A stretch of DNA of 58,276 nucleotides from Bacteroidales bacterium (GCA_022360575.1 JAKSCO010000207.1:1-58276); one strand, 5' to 3'; shown: positions 50,001 through 57,585, numbered from the stretch's first letter. The notes: generated by a model from the letters alone, not told the origin. A program made the numbers and translations.

Positions 50001-51820
50001 CGGGTTTGTTTTATGGTGATCCTTATGGACAGCATATGGCGATTTTAAATGTTGTAGGTCCAGATAATAACATTGATTATAATAAGCCGTGGTGCGAATT
50101 AAGCAAAAAAGCTCAAGATATAGCTTTGTTCGGAACCGGAGATAAGAAATATCGTGTTGAGTGGAAGTTTAAACGAAAAAACAGAGAAGGGACTCATGAG
50201 TTTGAAACATTGTGGCTGGGCTTGTCCGAATATGTTAATGCCGAATACAAGAAAAAGCATAATAAACAAGGTGGAGCAAATTTATTGGCATTGATGAAAG
50301 AGGTAGAGTGTAATACTTGTAATGGCAATAGATTAAATAATGAAGCATTACAATATACTATTTCAGGAAAAAATATAGCACAGATAACAAATCTAGAGAT
50401 AGATCAAACTCTAAACTTTATTTCTGACTTAGAGAAAACTTTAACCAATACTCAATTGCAGATAAGTGCCGAAATAAGACGTTTAATTAAGGAGAAATTG
50501 TATAAAATATGCCAAATAGGTTTATCTTATTTAAGCTTATCGCGAAGTTCGATAAGCCTTTCGGGAGGCGAAGGACGTAGGCTTCGTTTGATTTCGCAAT
50601 TAGGAGGTGAACTTACAGGAATAACATATGTGCTCGATGAGCCTACTATTGGTTTGCACTCGAAAGATACACAAAGTCTTATTAGCTTATTAAAAGATTT
50701 AGCTGAACAAAATACTGTTGTTGTAGTTGAGCATGATAAAGATATTATTGAATCGGCCGATTATTTAATTGAACTGGGTACTGGAGCAGGAATAAATGGA
50801 GGGAAGATAGTTGAAAAAGGATCGATTACTGATTTTATGAAAAGTAAAAACTCGATTACAACACCGTATTTTAAAAATAATATTTACAAATCAAACAAAT
50901 CAGATATTGATTTAGAGTTTAAATTGACTATAAAAAAAGCCAAAGCAAATAATCTAAAAGATATTGATTTAAACTTGCCTATAAATGGAATAACTGTTTT
51001 TGCAGGTGTTTCGGGAAGCGGCAAAACTTCTCTTTTATTTGATGTTATAGGAAAGTCGGTTAGGAGCAATAAAGCTGTTGGGTGTGATAGTATTGAGGGA
51101 TTACAAAATTTCGATTCGGTAATTTATATCGACCAGTCGGCCGTAGGGAAAAACCCTTTGAGTACTCCAGCTAGTTATTTAGGGGTGTTAGATGATATTC
51201 GCAATATATTTTCTAAAACCGAAAAAGCAAAACAGGCAAAGCTTAAAGCAAGTCATTTTTCGTACAATTCGAAATTAGGACAATGCGATACTTGTAAAGG
51301 CCAAGGGCAGTTAAAAGTTTCTATGGATTTTTTAACAGATGTATATATTCCTTGTTCTGCTTGCGAGGGGCAACGTTTTAAACCAGATGTTTTGAGTGTA
51401 AAATGGGAGAACTATTCTATTTACGAGATTTTAAATAAGACAATTGCCGAGGCAAAAATAATTTTTAAGTCAGAAAAGAAATTATTTAAAGCATTTGAGT
51501 TGCTACAACAAGTAGGGTTGGGGCATTTAAAATTAGGACAAGGAGCCAACACTTTGTCGGGGGGCGAGGCTCAACGCTTAAAGTTGGTTAAAGAATTATT
51601 AAAAGAAATTCGCGGTCGATGTTTGTATTTATTCGACGAACCAACCACAGGATTACATTTTGCCGATATCGAAAATTTATTAAAAGTATTTTTTGATTTG
51701 CGCGATAAAGGGCATGCTTTGTATATTGTCGAGCATCATCCTTGGTTTTATACTTTAGCCGATTATTTAATAACCTTAGGGCCTAAAGGAGGCAATAAAG
51801 GAGGATATATAATCGAGTAA
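47003..51820 (+). CDS. Double UvrA-like ATPase (two fused UvrA2-type units, no UvrB-binding domain)
   Basis: 1605 residues containing four ABC cassettes. Walker A motifs lie at about 35, 515, 856 and 1335 (GVSGSGKSS, GVSGAGKST, GVSGSGKSS, GVSGSGKTS). Signatures (LSGGE) lie near 363, 700, 1187 and 1518. Each cassette keeps a four-Cys zinc module (for example CENC...CNKC and CETC...CSAC). Cassettes 1+2 and 3+4 each equal one UvrA. In cassettes 1 and 3 the sequence jumps from LLFARVG / LLYARVS almost directly to FSFN and the zinc module, so the ~120-residue UvrB-binding domain of true UvrA is missing from both. It therefore resembles UvrA2/DrrC-type paralogues linked to drug or lesion tolerance more than repair UvrA. 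Chlamydial UvrA is a precedent for a tandem UvrA chain. Confidence 0.9.
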   Translation: MKKEDHYIHIKKGREHNLKNVDLKIPHHKITCFTGVSGSGKSSLVYDIIGKESQRRYFETFSSYARQFMGKMSRPEVESIDGLMPVIMVDQKTISRNPRSTVGTISELYDYLRLLFARVGISEKYSNMKLTRSLFSFNSAEGWCENCKGLGLEDKIDSNLLIKDEEKSLRQGALKITTPSGYTIYSQVTIDVMNEVCKSEGFTVDIPWKNLSLDQKNIVLNGSSKIKIPFGKHTLESRMKWSGITAKPREEGYYKGILPIMENILRVDRNPNILRFAQTVSCNKCKGTRLNQKALSVHINGLNIIDFAEMSIAELKEAFTKTIFNRNQKDIGNPVREKIINRCEILENLGLGYLSLMRSSESLSGGEAQRIRLATQTTNGLRGILYILDEPSIGLHPYDNNRMIQVMQHLRNQGNTVLVVEHDKETMLNADQIIDIGPLAGKNGGEVLFNTTVNGITEINNDKSKTLKLLRAGNAVVCNKKIVDNKYIRIRKATLHNLRGIHVDFKQHALNVVTGVSGAGKSTLVFDLLGKYFETTLAGNKEADSITSDDKIYKIIEINQLPIGRTPRSNAATYTKLFDLIRKLFASLPESKKRNWKQSYFSFNTKGGRCETCEGAGYIETGMHFLNNVATLCSACGGKRYKPEILEIEYKGKNISEVLEMEITDALDFFIDNDKIHHYLKVLNDLGLGYLSLGQPATTLSGGEAQRLKLATELVKPNKNHTLYIFDEPTTGLHHYDIKILLKALQGLTEKGHTVIVIEHDKDIITQADWIVDLGPLGGDRGGDLVYSGNYEGLLSCEQSYTAKALRGDLKSTRKSIPDNIEQLIEAPISLKGVNTHNLKNIDIDIPRNKLSVITGVSGSGKSSLAFDSLFAEGQYRFTESFSTYTRSLINQKTRPDIAETYGLTPTIAIDSKSIAKNPRATVGTICGVYDLLRLLYARVSIDHNNNLCTESSSVFSFNHEKGACLKCNGLGFELTCDTDKLISNPELALNNGAMKASKPGLFYGDPYGQHMAILNVVGPDNNIDYNKPWCELSKKAQDIALFGTGDKKYRVEWKFKRKNREGTHEFETLWLGLSEYVNAEYKKKHNKQGGANLLALMKEVECNTCNGNRLNNEALQYTISGKNIAQITNLEIDQTLNFISDLEKTLTNTQLQISAEIRRLIKEKLYKICQIGLSYLSLSRSSISLSGGEGRRLRLISQLGGELTGITYVLDEPTIGLHSKDTQSLISLLKDLAEQNTVVVVEHDKDIIESADYLIELGTGAGINGGKIVEKGSITDFMKSKNSITTPYFKNNIYKSNKSDIDLEFKLTIKKAKANNLKDIDLNLPINGITVFAGVSGSGKTSLLFDVIGKSVRSNKAVGCDSIEGLQNFDSVIYIDQSAVGKNPLSTPASYLGVLDDIRNIFSKTEKAKQAKLKASHFSYNSKLGQCDTCKGQGQLKVSMDFLTDVYIPCSACEGQRFKPDVLSVKWENYSIYEILNKTIAEAKIIFKSEKKLFKAFELLQQVGLGHLKLGQGANTLSGGEAQRLKLVKELLKEIRGRCLYLFDEPTTGLHFADIENLLKVFFDLRDKGHALYIVEHHPWFYTLADYLITLGPKGGNKGGYIIE

Positions 51821-51949
51821 TTAATACGGATAAGAATCTAAATAAAAAATAATTGGCACTCTCAGATAAAGAATAAAAAAATTGAACCAATTTTATAAAT
51901 AATCAAATTTTAATAATTAAATTCGGAATCTAAACTTAAAATTTAACCT

Positions 51950-52270
51950 ATGCAATTAGGAATTTTAAGCAAATACAAAGCAAGCGAAGTTAAAAACATT
52001 GCAAACAATACTATTTTCGAACTAGAAATTAAATCTAAATTAAACTTATCGGGAATTATTACAACTAAAAGTGCAACTAAATATCTCATTGACTTATATC
52101 GTAGAGGTCAAAATCTGGCACAAAAAGCAATTATTCGGATTATTAACAACAAACAATTTTTGTATTTATACGAAAATCCTACCCAATGTATAACAACAGT
52201 TAATATTCTAAAAAAAACGCAGATAATTAGAGACGAAAATCGAAACGACGAATCGAATCAGGAAGAATAA
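51950..52270 (+). pseudogene. Internally deleted DUF6261 gene
   Basis: Open frame of 106 codons that matches the two ends of the DUF6261 protein at 10589: an N-terminal ILSKYKASEVKNIANNTIFELE and a C-terminal ATKYLIDLYRRGQNLAQK, RIINNK and TTVNILKK. The middle ~130 residues are absent. It could still be translated but is unlikely to fold as the family does. The leader with TAAATTCG (51918-51925) matches that of the intact gene at 10589. It precedes precursor 1 by 67 bases. Confidence 0.7.
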
Positions 52271-52337
52271 AATTAATTATGAATCTCTTTAAATTAGAGA
52301 TATTGGTTTATTTATTAACAATTTAAAACAATTAATT

Positions 52338-52553
52338 ATGACAAAGTTAAAATTTCTTGAGAAAAGAGGAAATCGATTGGATTTTGTTGGAACAAAGGTT
52401 GTTCCTTTTCTAAACAACAATCAGTTACAGAAAACTAAAGGAGGAGCTATTAATCCAGGTGAAGGTGATACTGGAGCTGTTTGCAATCCTTGGAGCGATT
52501 GCGATGCTTGGCATTGTGGTCCTGATTGTATTTGCAAAAGCAATCTAGCTTAA
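52338..52553 (+). CDS. RiPP precursor peptide 1, KGG leader with five-Cys core
   Basis: 71 residues. The leader, residues 1-36, ends in the double-glycine site KTKGG (Gly35-Gly36), as in the GG-Bacteroidales natural-product precursors. The predicted core, residues 37-71, has five Cys (49, 55, 60, 64, 66), two Trp (52, 58) and two acidic residues among them. Cys55-x2-Trp58-x-Cys60-x2-Asp63-Cys64 is shared with precursor 2. A radical SAM/SPASM enzyme 0.8 kb downstream is the likely modifier; the modification cannot be read from sequence. A terminator follows 15 bases after the stop. Confidence 0.85.
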   Translation: MTKLKFLEKRGNRLDFVGTKVVPFLNNNQLQKTKGGAINPGEGDTGAVCNPWSDCDAWHCGPDCICKSNLA

Positions 52554-52568
52554 ATCTCAAATAATTTT

Positions 52569-52603
52569 AGAGACAATTCATTATAAGAGTTGTCTCTTTT
52601 TTT
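52569..52603 (+). terminator. Intrinsic terminator after precursor 1
   Basis: AGAGACAA (52569-52576) pairs with TTGTCTCT (52590-52597), followed by a T-run. Confidence 0.8.
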
Positions 52604-52604
52604 A

Positions 52605-52797
52605 CTCAATAAATGGTTTAAATACGGCTACCTGTCTACAACAGAAAATAAAAAACGATTATACAATTCAAAGTACAAGCAACTCTATCGAATTAAGTAA
52701 GGATTAATACGATTCGTTACAAAAAATTAAAGAAAATCCCGACGAAAACAAACACATTATCTCCGACGAACTTATTAATGCCGGTATTATAATTGTA
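52605..52797 (+). pseudogene. Truncated 5' fragment of the radical SAM maturase gene
   Basis: About 190 bases homologous to the start of the gene at 53373. The ATG is lost (AATATGAAATGG became CAATAAATGG). Frame reading gives WFKYGYLSTTENKK, then a stop in place of the Asn-Lys of the intact gene, and a frameshift. The fragment keeps a nearly exact segment encoding NPDENKHIISDELINAGII and then ends at the duplication junction. It has no radical SAM cysteines and no function as an enzyme. Confidence 0.85.
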
Positions 52798-52851
52798 AAT
52801 AATCAAATTTTAATAATTAAATTCGGAACCTGAACTTAAAATTTAAACCTA

Positions 52852-53040
52852 TGCAATTAGGAATTTTAAGTAAATACGAAACAGACGAAGTTAAAATATT
52901 GCAAACAATACTATTTTCAGATTATTAACAACAAACAATTTTTGTGTTTATACGAAAATCCAGCCCAATGTTAATATTCTAAAAAAACGCAGATAATTAG
53001 AGACGAAAATCGAAACGATGAATCGAATCAGGAAGAATAA
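52852..53040 (+). pseudogene. Decayed second DUF6261 remnant
   Basis: Starts ATGCAATTAGGAATTTTAAG like the copy at 51950. A base is lost after the GAAGTTAAAA stretch, giving a frameshift, and the part corresponding to about 130 bases of copy A is missing. The end (GAATCGAATCAGGAAGAATAA) is again almost identical. Product of the local duplication; no intact protein. Confidence 0.85.
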
Positions 53041-53107
53041 AATTAATTATGAATCTCTGTAAATTAGAGATATTAGTTTATTTATTAATAATTAAAAATG
53101 ATCAATT

Positions 53108-53317
53108 ATGACAAAATTAAGATTTCTTGAGAAACGAGGTAATCGATTGGATTTTGTTGGAACAAAGGTTGTTCCTTTTCTAAACAAAAATCAATTACAA
53201 AAAATTAAAGGAGGTATAATCGATGAGGACCAATCTAGTTGCAAATCTAAATGCTATTCTTGGTATTGTGTTTCTGATTGTGTTATCTTCAATAGTCCTA
53301 CCTTAAATATCAAATAA
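53108..53317 (+). CDS. RiPP precursor peptide 2, KGG leader with four-Cys core
   Basis: 69 residues. The leader (1-36) differs from that of precursor 1 at only three positions (Lys5 to Arg, Asn27 to Lys, Thr33 to Ile) and ends KIKGG. The core (37-69) is largely different, with Cys45, Cys49, Cys54 and Cys58, but keeps the spaced motif Cys49-x2-Trp52-x-Cys54-x2-Asp57-Cys58. Conserved leader with a diverged core is the usual picture for RiPP precursors using one maturase. It is directly followed by a perfect hairpin and then the maturase gene. Confidence 0.87.
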   Translation: MTKLRFLEKRGNRLDFVGTKVVPFLNKNQLQKIKGGIIDEDQSSCKSKCYSWYCVSDCVIFNSPTLNIK

Positions 53318-53323
53318 TTTTAG

Positions 53324-53350
53324 AGACAACTCTTTTGAGTTGTCTTTTTT
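53324..53350 (+). terminator. Hairpin terminator/attenuator between precursor 2 and the maturase
   Basis: Perfect 9-bp stem AGACAACTC-TTTT-GAGTTGTCT followed by a T-run. It lies 23 bases before the maturase ATG, so only some transcripts would read into the enzyme genes. Confidence 0.8.
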
Positions 53351-53372
53351 CACTCAAACTTATTCTTTAAAT

Positions 53373-54659
53373 ATGAAATGGTCTAAATACAACTATCTGT
53401 TTACAACAAAAAAAAATAAAAAACTATTATACAATTCAATTACAAATAACTTTATCGAATTAAATAAGGATCAATACGATTCGTTACAAAAATTTAAAGA
53501 AAATCCCGACGAAAACAAACACATTATCTCCGACGAACTTATTAATGCCGGCATTATAGTCGAAAATGACAAAAATCTGTACTATTCGCTTAAATTAGAA
53601 AAACAATTAACCAAATTCGACACATCGTATCTTGCTTTAACAATTGTTCCTACGGCAGCATGTAATTTCGATTGTACATATTGTTACGAAACCAATAGAC
53701 CCGAAATTTATATGGACGATATTACAGAAAATAAAATTGTTGAGTTTGTAAAGAGTTATTCGGAAGCAAACCGGTTAAGGGTTACATGGTATGGAGGCGA
53801 GCCTTTGTTGGCATTTGATCGAATAGTTAGCCTTACCGAAAAATTAAAAGCTGTTAATACAAACTACGAAGCTTATATGATATCGAATGCTTACTTGTTA
53901 GATAAGAATGTAAGCGACAAACTTAAAAGTCTTTCGATAACAGGATTACAAATTACACTCGACGGTTTGCAAGAAACACACAATAAACGCCGTCCTCATT
54001 TACATCACTCCGATAGTTTTCAGACAATAACTAAAAATTTAGATTATTTATTCGAGACAAATAAAGATATAAAAGTTGCTTTAAGAGTAAATATCGATAA
54101 AACAAACGAAAACGAATATCATAAGTTATACGATTATTTAAAAACAAGATACAATACCGAAAACCTGAACATACACCCGGGATATGTAACAAACATTTAC
54201 TCTTCGTGTAGCTCAACAGGATGTGAATTTGACCGCGAACATAAGAATGAATTTGTTTTGAAACAATTTAAAGAACATAACATCCCTATGAGCTTGTATC
54301 CAAAAACCTCGATTGGGGGATGTACAGCCAGACATATAAATAGTTTTGTTATTGGAGCAAAAGGCGAGCTTTATAAATGTTGGAACGATTTAGGCTTAAA
54401 AGAAAAGGAAATAGGAAACCTACATATCAACGAACAATTTAACAACAAGCTTTTGGTTAGATATCTGGTTGCTGCCGATCAGTTAGACGATCAGAAATGC
54501 CAAAATTGTTTTTTCTTTCCGATATGCAATGGAGGATGTCCTTTTTCGCGAATAGCAAACGAATTTGAAGATGAAGATATTGATTGTTGTCATGTTGCTA
54601 AAAATAACCTTAAACAATATCTAGAACTACATTACGAGAATATTATAGAAAATGAATAA
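53373..54659 (+). CDS. Radical SAM/SPASM peptide maturase
   Basis: 428 residues from ATG 53373; an upstream TTG would overlap the terminator. The N-terminal ~85 residues resemble the peptide-binding region of RiPP maturases (KYNYLFTTKKNKKLLYNS). The radical SAM cluster site is Cys97-x3-Cys101-x2-Cys104 (AACNFDCTYCYE), followed by WYGGEPLL (141-144). The C-terminal SPASM domain has Cys317, Cys336, Cys376-x2-Cys379-x5-Cys385-x3-Cys389 (KCQNCFFFPICNGGC) and Cys405/406, enough for two auxiliary clusters. Likely substrates are the two KGG peptides upstream. The type of bond made (thioether, C-C or other) is unknown. The stop overlaps the S41 gene start. Confidence 0.93.
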   Translation: MKWSKYNYLFTTKKNKKLLYNSITNNFIELNKDQYDSLQKFKENPDENKHIISDELINAGIIVENDKNLYYSLKLEKQLTKFDTSYLALTIVPTAACNFDCTYCYETNRPEIYMDDITENKIVEFVKSYSEANRLRVTWYGGEPLLAFDRIVSLTEKLKAVNTNYEAYMISNAYLLDKNVSDKLKSLSITGLQITLDGLQETHNKRRPHLHHSDSFQTITKNLDYLFETNKDIKVALRVNIDKTNENEYHKLYDYLKTRYNTENLNIHPGYVTNIYSSCSSTGCEFDREHKNEFVLKQFKEHNIPMSLYPKTSIGGCTARHINSFVIGAKGELYKCWNDLGLKEKEIGNLHINEQFNNKLLVRYLVAADQLDDQKCQNCFFFPICNGGCPFSRIANEFEDEDIDCCHVAKNNLKQYLELHYENIIENE

Positions 54660-56163
54660 ACAGATATTTATAGGAATTGCAATCTTCCTGATTTCGTTAC
54701 AAGGATTTACTCAAAAAAATGAAAAAGCAAATGAGTTATTTCAATTAACGAAAAAACAAATGATCGAAGATTTCGAATATCTCAAAGATAATCTGAAAAA
54801 GATTTATCCATATTATTTTGCTTGGGAAATTATTTCGAAAGATAATATTACCGAACAAAGACACAAAATAGAACATCAACTGAGTAAAGTAGAAACAAAT
54901 ACCGAATTTTATTGGTTAATTTATAGCTATATAAATATTTACCCTGATAATCATTTAAAAATCCCTCATGCCAGAAGTTTAGGATATTACAAAAAAAATC
55001 AAAACCGATTTGATATTGCAATTAATCGATCTCTGATTGATAATCATAAGAAAATTTATGCGCAGCTTCACGATTCTATCTTTTTTAATGTTAAATTGGG
55101 TATGCGATTTAAATATATAAACGGACATTATTATAGCCTGCGAGAGTTTGAGCATAATCATTTTATTTATCCCAAAGGATCAGAGCTTATTAGTATTAAC
55201 TCAATTGATGTAAATGATTTTGTATATCAAAACAAAACAACTATACCTAAAATTTTATGGGACAATAAAAGCAGATTGTATTACTCAGACAATCTGCTTT
55301 TAACTCCTGCTATTGCACAAAAGGATAAGATAAAACTAAAATTTAAATTGCCTAATCAGACATTTAACCAAGATGTTTATAATATAAACGAAACCGTTAA
55401 GATTATAACTAAACAACCCCAAATATCTGACAGCCCCAATGTTTGTTTGTTAAACGATTCGATTCTATATATAAGAATGCCCTATATGTTTAACGAATCG
55501 TATTATAGCAACAAAATTGACAGTTTGTACAATTCGAACATAAAAAAAATAATTTGGGACATCCGAAATAATCGGGGAGGAATGGATAAAGCATGGAAAA
55601 AAGTATTATCAAAACTTATAAAAAAACCTATTGCATACGATATTAAAATAGGAGCTAATAACAATAAAACTATATTAGATCACGGAAAACGAAACGAATA
55701 TGTAGAATATAAAATATTTACCGACTCGATATTAAATTATGAGTTTGTTAATCTTGCCTCGACAAAAGAAATAATACAACCCGATTCGACCTTAAAAAAT
55801 ATTCGTTGTAAAATAATTTTGCTAGTTAACGAAAATTCTTTTTCGGCTGCCAATAGCTTACAAAATATAGGTAATAAATCAGAAGATATAATAAGTATTG
55901 GATACCGATCGGGATGGATTGGAGGACGAGGATTAACACCCTTGCTTATTCAACTCCCTAATTCGAAACTTTTTGTGCAAATTCCTTTTACTATCGATTG
56001 TTCTTATATTAGTAATATTAACGATTACTTACATAATACTCCTGAGGTTGAGGTAACTTATAATATCCGCGATTTTTTAAGATATTATTACGAACCATCT
56101 CCATACTCGGAACAATACCTAATAAACCAAGATTTATTACTAAAAAAAGCCATGAAACTCTGA
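54652..56163 (+). CDS. Exported S41 family peptidase in the RiPP locus
   Basis: 503 residues with a signal peptide (residues ~1-20, ending LQGFTQK). S41 features: PDNHLKIP near residue 102 (the family D-x-H motif), IIWDIRNNRGGMDKAW (~303), and ENSFSAANSL with the candidate nucleophile Ser398. A Lys 25 residues further, as in CtpA, is not seen, so a tricorn/IRBP-like Ser-His type is more likely. It overlaps the maturase gene by 8 bases (ATGAATAA), indicating coupled expression. It may trim the exported peptides; that role is inferred from position, since leader cleavage at GG usually uses a C39 peptidase, which is not in the window. Confidence 0.88.
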   Translation: MNKQIFIGIAIFLISLQGFTQKNEKANELFQLTKKQMIEDFEYLKDNLKKIYPYYFAWEIISKDNITEQRHKIEHQLSKVETNTEFYWLIYSYINIYPDNHLKIPHARSLGYYKKNQNRFDIAINRSLIDNHKKIYAQLHDSIFFNVKLGMRFKYINGHYYSLREFEHNHFIYPKGSELISINSIDVNDFVYQNKTTIPKILWDNKSRLYYSDNLLLTPAIAQKDKIKLKFKLPNQTFNQDVYNINETVKIITKQPQISDSPNVCLLNDSILYIRMPYMFNESYYSNKIDSLYNSNIKKIIWDIRNNRGGMDKAWKKVLSKLIKKPIAYDIKIGANNNKTILDHGKRNEYVEYKIFTDSILNYEFVNLASTKEIIQPDSTLKNIRCKIILLVNENSFSAANSLQNIGNKSEDIISIGYRSGWIGGRGLTPLLIQLPNSKLFVQIPFTIDCSYISNINDYLHNTPEVEVTYNIRDFLRYYYEPSPYSEQYLINQDLLLKKAMKL

Positions 56164-56206
56164 TCGAAACATACAATAATTCTTTTCAGATAAGGAGAAT
56201 TTTTAT

Positions 56207-56240
56207 GCCCATCCGTTTTTTTTTCGAATGGGCTTTTTTT
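56207..56240. terminator. Bidirectional terminator between the S41 and barrel genes
   Basis: GCCCAT (56207 on) pairs with ATGGGC (to 56233) around a T-rich loop. A T-run follows on the plus strand and an A-run precedes it for the minus strand. Confidence 0.75.
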
Positions 56241-56255
56241 ATTCTCGACATAAAA

Positions 56256-56924
56256 TTAATCCCAGAAGTTTTTGCCAAATAATCGATAAGCAAAACCTAT
56301 TTCGAAGTACAAAAAACTTGTTTCTTCATCTATTTTATGGTTCCAATTTTCGGCCAAATCAATTTTATTAATTGATTTTCCTATATCGTAATTATTCCAC
56401 CCAATATCTGCTACAATTCCTAAACGATCGTTAAGATAATATTGTCCTTCGACAACAAATCCATAAGCCAAGTTTCGGTTCGAGTATGTATTGTCGAAAT
56501 TTTTATGACTTACCTTCGAATATATCTCATCTACAAAATAAATATCAGGATGCGACTCGGTCCAATAAAAACCAATTTCGGGAATAACCGATACAACCAG
56601 CATATTGCTGTTTATAAATGAAAATTTAGTACATACATTTATCGAGTAAACAAAATTCGAAACATCCAGTTCTCTTGTCTCAATAACTAGATTGTTATTT
56701 AAAATACAATCATCAGATGTATAGTCGGCACTACCAAATTTCCCATTAATCCCTACCGATAAGTATTTATTGAATTTATTCTCAACCGACACAGTCATTA
56801 ATGCCGATGTATCGATAGAAACCGAAGCAAATCCACATTTAGCAGAGACAATAAAACTTTGGGCTTTTACTGTATTTATAAAAACCAATCCCATTACTAT
56901 ATAAATAACGATTGTATTTCTCAT
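56256..56924 (-). CDS. Small outer-membrane beta-barrel-like protein, unknown function
   Basis: 222 residues. Signal peptide (~1-21, ending VKAQS). The mature part alternates hydrophobic and polar residues in about eight strands (FIVSAKCGFASVSID, YLSVGINGKFGSADY, MLVVSVIPEIGFYW, LAYGFVVEGQYYLNDRLGIVADIGW, FLYFEIGFAYRLFG), consistent with an OmpW/OmpA-like eight-stranded barrel. It has four Cys, unusual for such barrels. Convergent with the RiPP locus; a link to it is not shown. Confidence 0.65.
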   Translation of the reverse strand: MRNTIVIYIVMGLVFINTVKAQSFIVSAKCGFASVSIDTSALMTVSVENKFNKYLSVGINGKFGSADYTSDDCILNNNLVIETRELDVSNFVYSINVCTKFSFINSNMLVVSVIPEIGFYWTESHPDIYFVDEIYSKVSHKNFDNTYSNRNLAYGFVVEGQYYLNDRLGIVADIGWNNYDIGKSINKIDLAENWNHKIDEETSFLYFEIGFAYRLFGKNFWD

Positions 56925-57090
56925 AATCTATTTTGTTTATATTTTTTTAAAGTTTGATTGTAGATATTTTTACATTTTGTAATATATATAAATACAAACC
57001 GAGAATTGTTGAAACGTAAATATAAACCGAAAAACAACGCACAAACAAAACATGTCGTTATATTTTTTTAAAAGCACTAAACGTAAAATT

Positions 57091-57383
57091 GCTTTTGTAC
57101 ATTTAAACAAAGCATTACATGAGTGAAATGGGCTTTGTACATTTGAACAAATGGCATTACATGGATGAAACGGGCTTTGTACATTTAAACAAACGGCATT
57201 ACACGGATGAAACGGGCTTTGTACATTTAAACAAACGGCATTACATGGATGAAATGGGCTTTGTATATTTGAACAAACAACATTACATGGATGAAACGAG
57301 CTTTGTACATTTAAACAAACGTCATTACACGGATGAAATGAGCTTTGTACATTTGAACAAACGTCATTACACCAATAAAACGT
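57091..57383. repeat. Seven-unit 42-bp tandem array upstream of the third DUF6261 gene
   Basis: Units begin at 57091, 57132, 57174, 57216, 57258, 57300 and 57342; all but the first are exactly 42 bases, with a consensus start GCTTTGTACATTTAAACAAA. The 5' half is a partial dyad (TTTGT...ACAAA). Because 42 is a multiple of three, one frame stays open for 92 codons and would give a 14-residue repeat. But most differences between units are C/T transitions that change amino acids (Met/Thr, His/Tyr, Gly/Ser), which argues against a selected protein. The array ends 202 bases before the DUF6261 ATG. Confidence 0.88.
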
Positions 57384-57585
57384 GTTTTTTAAATTGATAC
57401 AAGCCCTTATATTTTATTGCTATTATAATTTTATAATATGCAAAATCGCATTTCTGATTGATTTTGTCTCTTTTTACATTAAAAATTAAGTTTTTATTCT
57501 TTTTTGAAGAAAAAATAACTAGCTTTAAAACAATTGCAAATCGAAAATTTTATTTAACCAAGATATAAACCTAAATTTTAAAAAA
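57384..57585. promoter_or_regulatory. Leader of the third DUF6261 gene
   Basis: AT-rich. The last ~25 bases (ATAAACCTAAATTTTAA) resemble the leaders of the genes at 10589 and 51950. No clear promoter box was identified. Confidence 0.35.

Larger units (their letters stand above)
51895..53565 (+). repeat. Tandem duplication (~0.9-kb unit) within the RiPP locus
   Basis: Copy A (about 51895-52793) and copy B (about 52794-53565) carry the same order: AT-rich leader, DUF6261 remnant, hairpin, KGG precursor, terminator, first ~200 bases of the radical SAM gene. In copy B the DUF6261 remnant has lost about 130 further bases. In copy A the maturase part stops at the junction near 52793, where it runs straight into the leader of copy B. 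Near-identical stretches include the leader start (51901 and 52801) and a maturase segment (about 52740-52780 versus 53507-53550). Confidence 0.85.

Noticed and set aside
57119..57397. 92-codon open frame with 14-residue repeats
   Set aside because: A 42-bp unit without stops stays open automatically, and the changes between units are mostly replacement changes. Kept as a repeat; translation is not excluded.
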